A stretch of DNA of 64,000 nt from Cryptomeria japonica (Eukaryota > Streptophyta > Pinopsida > Cupressales > Cupressaceae): contig NC_081408.1 in the NCBI RefSeq assembly GCF_030272615.1, forward strand, positions 408,516,889-408,580,888. The letters run 5' to 3'. The position numbers and the translations under genes were made by a program. The notes under the pieces are model-generated. The model was not told where the DNA came from. It worked only from the letters and a program-made list of their open reading frames with translations, and made no database searches. Positions 22,901-34,900 of the stretch are shown one piece after another. The first letter of the stretch is position 1. Every line of letters begins with the position of its first letter.

Positions 22901-25900
22901 CCACCCAAGCAAAAAACATAAAACCAGCCGCAACACCAACCAACTACAACACCCAAAAAGAGGAATCAACAAAAACAATAGACAAAAAACCATATTAAGA
23001 ACCGAGATCAAACACAAAATTGTGGTCGACTTTAACCCTAGGCTCCAAAAATGAGTGATTTTTAGCTCTTACAATGCTACTATTGGAAAGAGAAGGGAGG
23101 GTGAAGGCACCTGAAATTTCTGGCCTCCCATCCCTTAGATTATCAACATATAAAATTAGGTCTTCACAAAATAGGGCCATATTCAAGTGCTTATTCATCA
23201 ATGACTTGGAAATTTGATCGAGTTCAACATTCTCTTCAGTGTGTTGTAGGAGAACATGACTTGATTCCCCAATAGGAGGGTCTAATCCATAGGTTGACCC
23301 CAGAACGATCACCTCCTTGTTGGGGATGACCCTACTCAAAATCTAGCAGAAGGCCGCAGTGTCCAAAATGTGAGAGCTCAATTTGGATTTGAAGTCTATA
23401 ACAACAGAGGCTTGAGTGTGCAGAGCTCTAGTACTCTCTTTGCGTAAAATAGTCTTTATGAAATAGAGGGTCATCACATTTGGGATGTAGAAGGCAATAT
23501 GGAGGTGGAAATCAAAAACAATTTCGCTGTAAGGAGGGCTCCTACCAGAGGTGCAAGGCTGAAGCAAAAGCTTTTTTGTAAAGACCCCGAATCTGGAACT
23601 ACACTTTTCTAAACATGAAATACTTATTTATGAATTTAATGAGTATCTTTCACTTCTACTGCTTGTTCCTGGTCTGATGTACTTGCTTAGTTTAATGCTG
23701 AAACACAGAAATTGCAATGATAGAATGGCAGAAATAAATATTCAGAGATAGAACCTTCTTGTTAGCAGCATTAATAACACTCCAAAATATTCATGACAGC
23801 TGAAACGATTGTTGTAAGATATTATTAATGTTCAGCTTTTGGGATTGCACTAACATCAATATATACAATATTCAGTAGTAATAGATGTTGAAGATATAGC
23901 TTCGATAGAGATTATTGGCTCCTTATTTATCTTGTCTAGCATCAGCTCCTTAGCTTCCGTTCCTTCCTTGCCTTGTTTACTGTCGGTGACTCTTCATGTT
24001 GCAACGGCTGTCGGTGAAGGTGATGTGGCTGTCGGTGGAGGTGATGAGGCTGTCGGTGAAGGTGAAGAGGCTGTCTGTGCAGAAGTAACTGTCCATGTCT
24101 CTACCTCTCCCTTCGTGTGACTCTTCATTGATATTCCGATATGTTATATTTGTCATTCTTCCTTGTCACGACTTCTTCTTCTGCAGCTTTCTTGATCGGC
24201 TTCTTCTTCCTTATGATCGTGTCTATCAGATCAGAAATATTGTGTATTTCTTTCTACATACTGGGTTTCAGATATAGGAAGGTTTTGGTTTGTATTCGAG
24301 TTGTATCAGCTGAGTTCATTTTTGATTGATTCATAGAGAATCGAACTCAGATTATTATGATTGATAGTATTCTGAGGCTATCATCAATTGTATTATTTTC
24401 TGAGATATAATAAAGTTAATTTTGAGTGGGCCGGGTTTTTCACCCTCAGGTGGAGGGTTTTCCCAGGATAAGAGGGCTTGTTTATTTGTGTTTCTTTCTC
24501 TATTTTTTGTTCTCAGATTTTCTATATTCTGGTTCAAGTTTTAACATGGTATTAGAGCGGGTCTAGAAGATCGATCCAGAACCAGAATTTTTAGTTTTTT
24601 ATTTCTTTCAGTTGGTTGCTTAAGTCATTCATTATGGTGAACGGATTGAAAGTAGAAGATAGACTAGATGGTTCGTCAAATTTCTCTTCTTGGAAATTTA
24701 GAATTCTGATCACTCTAGAAGAGAATGATCTCGTTGACTATGTCTCGAAAGATGTAGAAGAACCTTCTGCTGGTGCAGAGAAAGTTCAATGGAGAAAGAA
24801 CAAGACCATGGCTAAGAAAATTCTGATTGATTCTGTTAAGGATCATTTGGTGCCTATCATCTCTAAGTTGGATTTAGCTAAGGAAATGTTTCAGGCTCTA
24901 AAGGATCTTTATAAATTCTACAATACTAGTAGAGCTTTAGCCCTTAGATGTCAACTGCTGCATGTGAAAATGTCTAGAAGAGAATCTGTTACTTCTTCTT
25001 TCATGAAGATTTCTGAGTTAAAAGATCAGCTCAGTGCAATTGGAGATACTTTTGCTGATAAAGACTTGGTTATGTTAGCTATGAATGGACTTCCCATCTC
25101 CTGGGAATCCTTCATTCAAGGCATTAGTGGAAGAGATGATCTTCCTAAATTTGATAGGTTGAGGGCAGATTGCATTTAGGAAGAATGCAAACAAGAAGCA
25201 AGAGGTTATGGTCGCAAATCTCATCATGAAGATGATCATGTGCTTGCTGCCCATGCATCTAAGGGGAAAGGAAAGAAAGGTAACTTCAAAAGATTCAGAG
25301 ACAAGAATGATGAGTCAGCTTCTGTTGCCAAGAAAAAGTGGAAGGACCTTTCTAGAATTCAGTGTTTTAGGTGTGACAAATTTGGTCACTTTGCCAGAGA
25401 TTGTGTTTCAAAATCTAAGACTCAAGTAGCTGCTGCAACTGTTGAGAATCCTTCTCCTCACAGATAGTCAAGTGAAAATTCTGAAGGATTCTTATTTATT
25501 TCTGCACTTTCTAGTAATGTTCCTACTAACTGTGATACTTGGTTGATAGATAGTGGAGCATCTCGTCATATCACTGGTTTTCGTGAGCACCTTTCAAACT
25601 TGAAAGAAAAAGACTCTCATCTTCAAGTTATCATTGGTGATGATGCTTGCTATTTTGTGAAAGGTGCTGGTTACACTTCTTTTCAGTTGGACTCCGGTGT
25701 TCCTCTTCATTTAAGTGATGTCCTATTTGTTCCTGATATTAAGAGGAATCTGATTTCTATTTCTGCATTAGAAGACAAAGGTTATCATGTTGCTTTTGCT
25801 GATGGAAAAGTACTTGCATGGAAGAAGAACTCTAGTATTCAATCAGCTCATGTTATTGGTGTTCGTCATGATAGTCTTTACAAGCTTTCAGCTCATCCTA

Positions 25901-28900
25901 TTTAAGTCTTAACTCATGATTCTTCAAGTTCAAGTGAGTTGTGGCATAAAAGATTTGGTCATTTAAATTTCAAAATTTTGTCTTCAATGGAGAAGGTTGT
26001 CATTGGTCTTCCTAAGCTGAATCAAAACCATGAAGGTGTTTGCAAGGGGTGTGCTCTAGGTAAGAACATTAAGAGCACCTTTCATAGTAGTGAAAGTAGA
26101 GCAAATAATGCTCTAGAATTAATTCATTTTGATTTATGTGGACCTATGTCAATTGCTTCTCTTAGTGGTTTTTGGTATTATGTCACCTTTATTGATGATT
26201 TTTCTCGTAAGTACTGGATTTACTTTCTTAAGTCTAAAGAGTCTGATGAAGTCCTGTCAAGATTTAAAGAGTTCAAAGCTCTTGTTGAAAATCTATCTAG
26301 CAAGAAAATAAAAATTCTTAGATCTGATAATGGAGGAGAATATGTTTCTGGTGTTTTTCATAACTTTTGTGTTGAAGCTGGGATTAAGAGGGAGTTTTGT
26401 GTCCCTTATAATCCTCAACAAAACGGTGTGGCTGAAAGGAAGAATAGGACAATTGTTGAAGCACCAAAGGCTATGATTCATGACCAAAGTCTTCAAACAT
26501 TTCTTTGGGTCGAGGCTTGCAAAACAATAGTTCACATTCAGAATCGTAGTCCTCGTCAGATTCTAAACAACTTGACTCCAGAAGAAGCCTTTACAGGTGT
26601 CAAACCAGATGTAAGTTATTTCAAAATCTTTGGATGCCTTGTTTATATTCATGTTCCTAAAGAGAAAAGATCTAAATTAGAACCTTTAGGCAAGAAAGGC
26701 ATCTTTGTTGTTTATAGTGATTCTTCAAAAACATATAGAATCTACATTCCAGGACAAAAACAGACTGAGATCAGCAGGGATGTTTCTTTTGATGAAGATG
26801 TAGCTTGCATGAAATTCAAAGAATCTAGCATAGAAGCTGATAAAGAAGATTTTGAGCACCCTCAAGATTTAGACACAACTGATCCGAATCCATTTTTAGA
26901 CATTCAGAGGGAGTTTACAGATTTAGAAGATCCTGTTGATTCAGCTGATCCAATTGATCCAGTTGACTCTATAGTTACATCAGCAGGTCCCAGTAATAGT
27001 TCAGCTAACAAGAAAAGACCTTTGTGGGCTAGACATGCCATGCAAGATGCTGAAAAATATGCAGCCCCTCGTGGTACTTTCAGAGAAAGCAAAAGACCTC
27101 ATAAGTATGCTGGTTATGTATCTTTTATGAGTCATATCTTGGCATCCGAGCCTTCAGATGTTGAAGAGGCTTTAAATCAGCAAGTGTGGAAGGATGACAT
27201 GATAGAGGAATATCAATCTATTGTAAAAAATGATGTATGGGACATTGTTCCTAGGCCTAAAAACAAATCAGTGGTTTCTTCTAACTGGCTGTTCAAAATC
27301 AAACATGCAGTTGATGGGAGTATAGAAAAGTACAAGGCCAGATTTGTAGCCAGAGGTTTTTCCCAAAAGGAAGGTATAGATTTCGAAGAAACCTTTGCAC
27401 CTGTAGCACGTTACACCTCTATCAGGACTATCATAGCTGTTGCAGCTGTTAAGGGTTGGAAACTTCATCAAATGAATGTGAAAACAGCCTTCTTGAATGG
27501 TAAAATTGAAGAGGAGGTTTACATTGAGCAGCCAGAGGGCTTTATTATTCACAATAGAAACTCTCATGTATGCAGGCTGAAAAAGGCCTTATATTGACTT
27601 AAACGAGCTCCTCGTGCTTGGTATGAAAGGATTGATCACGATCTTTTGAGCTTGGGTTTTCTAAAGAATGATGCTGATCCAAACCTATACTTCAAGGTAT
27701 GTGATGATAAGGTGCTGATTTTAGTACTATATGTTGATGATTTAATCGTCATTGGTAATGATGATCTCATTGACATATGTAAGAAGGATTTAGCTTCAGA
27801 ATTTGAAATGAAGGATCTTGGTTTGTTGCATTGTTTCCTTGGACTTGAGGTATGGCAGAGACCAAATGAAATTATATTGAGTCAAGGTAAATATGCAGTT
27901 GATATTTTGAAAAGATTTGACATGCTAGAGTGCAAGTCTATGGTGACTTCTATGGAAGTAAATCTGAAGAAATTACATGAGGATGCAGCTACTTCAGATT
28001 TAGTTGAGCCTGCTATGTATGGACAATTAATTGGCTCCTTAATGTACTTGGTTAACACAAGGCTATGCTATGCAGTTAATACCTTGAGTCAGTTCATGTG
28101 TGAACCAAGACATATTCACCTTGTGGCAGCCAAACATATATTGAGATATGTTTGTGGTACAATTGGACTTGGCTTAAGATTTTCTTCGTGTGTAGAGCTG
28201 AACTTGTAGGGGTTTTCTGATTCAGACTGGGCAGGCTGTGTGCATGACAAAAAAAGCACTTCAGGTTGTTGTTTTAGTCTAGGTTCAGCTATGATTTCCT
28301 GGTGCAGCAGGAAACAATCTTGTGTTGCACAGAGTACAACTGAAGCAAAATATGTTGCAACTTGTGTGGCTGCAAGAGAAGCTGTATGGCTTCGGAAATT
28401 ACTTGCAGGCTTGTTTGGACAGCCTTTGGAACCTATTGTGATTATGTGTGATAATCAAAGCTATATGAAACTTTTAGTTAATCCAGTATTTCATGATAGA
28501 AGCAGACATGTGGATAGTAAATATCATTACTTGAGAGACATGGTTAAGCAAAAAGCAGTTGAACTCAAGTACATTTCTACAGAGGAGCAAACTGCAGACA
28601 TTCTCATTACGCCACTTTCGAGAGTGAAGTTTTGTTACTTCCGAGAAAAGCTTGATATGATAGAGAATGATGCACTTGCTGAGAGAGTCTAAGTTTCAGT
28701 GATACATTGCCTGTGTTTAATGAGTTCTTCTCTGTGAGAGAAGTTCGAGGTGAAATCCCTTGTTTAATGAGTTCTTCTCTGTGAGAGAAGTTCGAGGTGA
28801 AATCCCTTGGTTAATGAGTTCTTCTCTACGAGAGAAGTTCGAGGTGAAATCCCTTGATTAATGAGTTCTTCTTTGCGAGAGAAGTTCGAGGTGAAATCCC

Positions 28901-31900
28901 TTGTTCCACCCTCTGAGAGTAGCTATGGTAGAAGTCATGTGTATGACTTTATGTTTTTTATTTTTTGGTTTTACTCATCCTCTAGGAGTAGCTATTATGA
29001 ATATTGTTATACTGAGATAACAACCTTATTGAATAAAAACTGTGATGTTTTTTTTGTTGACATTTTTTGAGTTGCAGGTATGTGTACTTGTTATATGTTG
29101 ATATAATGAAGATCTCTCTCTTGCTAAGAGGGAGTGCTGAAGATATAGCTTCAATAGAGATTATCGGCTCCTTATTTATCTTGTCTAGCATCAACTTCTT
29201 AGCTTCCGTTCCTTCCTTGCCTTGTTTACTGTTGGTGACTCTTCATGTTGCAACGGCTGTTGGTGAAGGTGATGAGGCTGTCGGTGGAGGTGATGAGGTT
29301 GTCGGTGAAGGTGAAGAGGCTGTCCGTGTAGAAGTAACTGTCCATGCCTCTACCTCTCCCTTCGTGTGACTCTTCATTGATATTCCGATATGTTATATTT
29401 GTCATTCTTCCTTGTCACGACTTTTTCTTCTGCAACTTTCGTGATTGGCTTCTTCTTCCTTATGATCGTGTCTGTCAGATCAGAAATATTGTGTATTTCT
29501 TTTTGCATACTGGGTTTCAGATATAGGAAGGTTTTGGTTTGTATTCGAGTTGTATCAGCTGAGTTCATTTTTGATTGATTCGTAGAGAATCGAACTCACA
29601 TTATTATGATTGATAGTATTCTGAGGCTATCATCAATTGTATTCTTTTCTGAGAAATAATAAAGTTAATTCTGAGTGGCTGGGTTTTTCACCCTTAGGTG
29701 GAGGGTTTTCTCAGGATAAGAGGGCTTGTTCATTTGTGTTTCTTTCTCTATTTTCTGTTCTTAGATTTTCTATATTCTGGTTCAAGTTTTAACAATAGAG
29801 ACCACTTACAAGAATGATTTAATGCCACAGACAGCTGTAGACTCCAATTCAACAATGGTAGGGCAAATACAATTTACGCACTTGTTCCTTCCATTGTCTT
29901 ATTATGCTTTGTGATTTCTGTTCTTCAATTTGATTATCCAGCCCTGTGTATTTGTTGTGACGTTTTCACACATCGCCCCATTGCAAATGGGGACCCTTGC
30001 TTTTTTTTGCTTTTTAGGGTTTGTTTTTAGTTTTTTTAGGGTTTTGTCAGTTAGCCTTTGCATTTTGAGTGTCGCCAAGGGGATCACATGGATAGCAAGT
30101 CTGGCTTGAGTGAAGTCCTGATCCTGAAATTTGGCTAAGTCTGGAATGTCTTGATCCTGAAATTTGACTAAGTCTGGAAACTGAAAAACCTCCAAAAATT
30201 AGATTTTGCAATATAACTCCTGGAGGTCTGAAACCACTCTCAAACATCCTGAAAGTATATATGGAATATAACTTAAAGTATAAGTGACATTTCCTTCTTA
30301 TACTTAAATGTTATATTCCATAAAAATTATCCTGATAGAGAGTTCAAAAAGTCAAAAAGCGCTCCTGTCCTTCACTGAGGATCCAGAGCGAAAAGCGCTC
30401 CTGGCCCTCTCCAAGGGACCAAGGCAAAAGCGCTCCTGTCCCTCTCCAAGGGACCAGGGCGAAAAGACTTATTTGAGCCATTCCTGGCCTTGTTTGGTCA
30501 AATTGAAACATCAAAGGCATGGTGAAGGATGAAATGAACATGATAAAGCATCCAGACTTGATCAAAAACGATGAAATGATGAAGTTTTTGCCTAGAAGGT
30601 CAAAAGTGCTCCTGTCCCTCACTGGAGGACCAGAGCGCTTTTCTTTATATGCAGAATTTTAGACCTTTCTTGGACATTAACTCTTATTCGTAGCGTGAAG
30701 TAAGATGAAATCTTCCCTTGCAAAGGAATTTCGAGGTGAAAAGTGATACAATTTGGCTTAGAGGGCAAAAAGTGCTCCTGTCCTTCACTGAAGGACCGGA
30801 GCTTGATTTTCAAATTTGCACTATTTATGCAAGATTAAGGTGATTTTACGATTTGAAGAGGTCAAGGGAAGCATGTTTTGTCCATTGAATATAATTTAAG
30901 TGGTCCACAAAGGAGTAAATCAACCCAAGTGACAAAAAGTGCTCCTGTCCCTCACTGAAGGACCATGGCACTTTTTCAAGTTTCTCCTCTTTATTTGATA
31001 TTTTATGGCAAAACTTGACTTGGATGGGAAGGACGAAGGATGTTTTATGCCTTGGACGCGATTGAAGGTTTAAAAGAACAAAGAAATACACCAAGATGCA
31101 AAAAGTGCTCCTGTCCCTCTCCAAGGGACCAGAGCGATTTTCCAAGAAAGTGTAAATTTCTTGCAAAGACAAGGCAAGTTTGTGATTGAAATGAATGGAA
31201 GAGGACATGATTAGCCCATTGAAGATAATTTGGGAAGCTAGCAAAGGACGGCTAAGCTTGAAGTTGAAAAAGTGCTCCTGTCTCTCACTGAAGGACCAGA
31301 GCGCTTAACATGTTATCTAGCCTTTCTCACCAATTTTGGACAAATTGAGGCCAAGGTGCAAGTTTGAAAAAGTGTTTAAAATGCCTTGAAGTGGAATTGA
31401 GATGCGAGAGTTGCAAATTTTGACGACAACTGGCAAAAGTGCTCCCGTCCCTCACCAAGGGACCAGGGCGCAATTTCCAAATATGACCATTTACCTTGCA
31501 TTTTGAAATGATATTTTTATTACCAAGGCTCAAGATGGAGTGAAATGTGATATTCTACGCCTGGAGGATAATTTGAAGTTGATATGATCAAGAATTCATG
31601 CAATGGACTCAAAAGTGCTCCTGTCCCTCACTGAAGGACCAGGGCGCTTTTTATGAAACAACAAATTCCCTCCGAGATTATGCTAAGGCAAAGTTGTGTG
31701 AGATGGGAAAGATCTTCTAAAGCATGGTGAACAAAGATTTGACTTCAAAATTTGAGAATCCTAGCCTAAAATACAAAAAGCGCTCCTGTCCTTCACTGGA
31801 GGACTAGGGCGAAAATCCTTGGAAAATCAAATTTGCCTTTCAAAAAATGAGTTGAGCATGCATGGAACACGTGAAAGAGATCATTGCTTACTACACAACG

Positions 31901-34900
31901 AGAATCGACAAATGAAAGATGAAGGATGGAGGACAAAAGTGAAAAAGTGCTCCTGTCCCTCACTGAGGGACCAGGGCGAAAATATCCTAAGGCACATTCC
32001 TTCTAGAGATCAAGTGAATTAAACTTAAGACTCCAATCAAAAATGTCATTTTAAAATGCCTAGATGAAGTTTTAAGCAAGGAAAAATGAGCAATGCAAGG
32101 CCTAGATTGAAAAAAGCGCTCCTGTCCCTCTCCAAGGGACGAGAGCGAAGTCATTGGCATTCATTATTTTTTGCCATATATCCTCCAAATCGCATTAGAT
32201 GCCAAAACTGCCAACTTCGAAATATTTGAAATAAATTAATTAAATTGGCATTTAATAAATTAATTTTGAGCCTCAAAAAATCGAATTTCTATTATAAAGG
32301 CATTTAAAATTAATTTTTGTGAAATAAAAAATTAAAAGTTGAGCGCACAAGGCATTATTTGCCTTTATTTGACAAGTCGGCCTACTCCTTTTGGGTTTTT
32401 ATTTATTATTTCACCTTTTATTTGCTAGGTCGGCCTCATGGGTAAGTGGAAGGTGAGCGCTCTATATATTGGAAGGTGTTTTTTCACAATTTAAATCATT
32501 CAATCATCCTTTCAAGTGCGAAATTGGAGAGCCATTTGAGGAGCGAAATCCAAAGGAGTGGAGCGAATTTCTACGAAGTGTGGAGAAGCTAGTGGAGGGT
32601 GGAGTTCTTTTCCAAGCTAAAGGAGGCACAATTTGTTCAAGAGAAGGCTTTGATCTACACTTTGCCTAGCGAAATTCATCTATTTTTGCATCATTTCTTA
32701 GAGTTTAATACTTAAAGGAAGGTATGAAGAATCATTTTTGAAGTTCTTACTCAAGACTTATTGTGATCCCATTGCAATTTTGAAGACCCAAATTCCATTC
32801 ATGATTAATTTGAAAATGTATAATTCTTGATTTATCATGACTTTTTTCAAGTTAATATCTTAAGTTTTACCTTTGAAAGGTCTTGAATTTCATGCTTTGA
32901 GGTTTGATGCTCAAAAGACTAACTTTAATATTTTGTGTAGGCATCAAATGGAGATCCCGGAGTTGGAAAATCAAGCCAGATCAAGGACGGTGCCAGATCA
33001 AGGACAGTCTCCTCCAAGAAGATCAAGCAAGGACAAGGGCGACCTCCTCCAGTCTAGCATCGACAAGGATGGCTTTCTTCGATCAAGCAAGGATAAGGGC
33101 GACCTCTTCCAGTCCAGTATTTCAAGACGAGGCACATCATCATCCTGCACATCAAGGACACAAGAAGTCAGAGCAAGGGTTCGTTGAAGAAGCAGATAGT
33201 TTCAGAAGAGTTAATTAAAGCTAGCTTCTCAACAACATCAAATTGAATATCTACCAAGCAACCAAGTGTCAAATGAGGTGGTATCCTAGTCATCACTCCT
33301 CCAGTCAAATTGGTCCACTCAGCATGTCCGGATTCAATGTACCTAACTCATGGAAGGTGGCACAAACTTCGATGTACCTACCTCGGCTATCCATTGGTCG
33401 ATTTTTCCAGAGAGGACATGTGTCCAAGCAATACAATTATTTCAATGGTCAAGCATTAAATGTTATGTAATGGTTGTAACAAACCCTAATTAGGGTTTTC
33501 TTTGTTGAATCTTGGCCATTGATCTCGAATTGATCTTAGCCATCGAATTGTATTGAGGGCACTATATAAGCCCTGGCATTTCATTTGTAAAGGCAGTTGG
33601 AAGCAGTAAATAGAGAGTAGTTAGAAGGTGATTAGAATAGCAATTAGAGTAGGGTAGAGAGAGAAGGCAAAGATTGTTGCCAAGATGTTGTTGTAAAAGA
33701 CTTGTAACTTCATTGAAGAAATGGTGAAATTTATGGGTCGATTCGACAATTTGCATGGTCTTTATACTCCTCATATTTGATTTCGTGTTATTAGATGAGT
33801 GCAAGAAATGTGCTTGATTGATGGTGAAATTCGTATATCCATACTACTAGCAGTTTGTTGATTGCAAACTTGCCTTGCGTAGTCAACTGGAATCATTCAG
33901 CTTAAACTTAACTTCAATTGTCGCTTCTTCATTGATATGCATCAACCTGATGGTGTCTATGCCTGCAGTGATGATTTGAACATCATAAAGTTTTCCTTCG
34001 AAGATCGCACTAACCTTGTGGATATGGTCCTGTGATGTCAAAACAAGACTTAGTTAGAATTCCATCAAAGATCATTCATTGCTCTTACATTCTTAGTGTT
34101 AGGATTAGATCCTCTCCTCGCCCTCGTCTTTTTTCCTTTTTTCAAATCAAAGCTAGTAAGAGCCTGTGTTCCAGCAATATTCAAAGCAGATCAGACGTTC
34201 AATCATCAAATGTAAGTCCCCTTGTGATTCCAGCAAATCACATCATACCACAGAGAGCTTATCCACACGTAGAGATCCTACATACAAGAACCTTGAAGTC
34301 ATCTTGATTGATCCTTTTCGCGATATCTTCAGCATTCGGAGACTTTACTCAAGAGAGGATAAGGTACCTTTAGGTATTTTATTCTGTGTTTGATAGTGTA
34401 CAAAATACACGTTAACAGTATTCCACACCCGAATTTGTCTTGACCAAGGAAGGTCTGCTTCTACGCTTGAGAATTGAGACCCGTATGCAAGTACCAATCA
34501 CAATAATCCTTCAAGAGGACTCATGGTAGCAAGGCTGAAGCTGTCTCTATAGCTCACGAAGGAGTAATGATACCTTGAGAAATATTATAATTCCTAATCC
34601 CTTAGCTTCGCCTAAGTTACTTCTCTCTTTCAGCAAAGCCTCTAGATAATCACCTTGATGCCGTTGATGGAATTGCCAAACATTAGCCGCCGATTTACCA
34701 AAACCACAAATCTTATTACTCCTGAAACCTTAATATTTTTCCCCTATTTTAATCGACTTCCTTTCAATAGCCGTGGCAGATATAATTCATGCAAATCGGG
34801 CCCCACAGAAAGATACAATAGCACCATCAAATATTGAATAAACCTAACTATAATGAAAATCGCAAATATTAACCACAACTCCAATAATATTTGCAAATCG

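Larger units (their letters stand above)
23886..29794 (+). mobile_element. Complete Ty1-Copia retrotransposon, TSD ATAGA, decayed coding
   Basis: Two LTRs (661 and 660 bp, TG...CA ends) flank one gag-pol frame. The 5-bp target-site duplication ATAGA is perfect (23881-23885 and 29795-29799). A primer-binding site follows the 5' LTR and a purine tract precedes the 3' LTR. The order protease, integrase, RT, RNase H is that of Copia. By eye the LTRs are about 95% identical, so the insertion is not recent. It lies in FIE intron 1 in the same orientation as the gene. Confidence 0.95.
29953..34417 (+). mobile_element. Giant-LTR family member A (probable solo LTR), TSD GTATT
   Basis: It begins TGTTGTGACGTTTTCACACA and ends CACGTTAACA, with perfect GTATT duplications at 29948-29952 and 34418-34422. 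No second LTR copy, primer-binding site or pol domain is inside, so a solo LTR of 4,465 bp is the simplest reading. It holds a periodic array (30359-32150), a short open frame and a TATA box at 33563. Its first ~130 bp and last ~900 bp are homologous to the insertion at 39614-45738; the middle is not. It lies in FIE intron 1. Confidence 0.8.

Noticed and set aside
30359..32150. CRISPR-like reading of the 166-bp array (conserved core, diverged spacer)
   Set aside because: Core varies, spacers are long and homologous to each other, and the array lies inside an LTR-type insertion in a plant intron.
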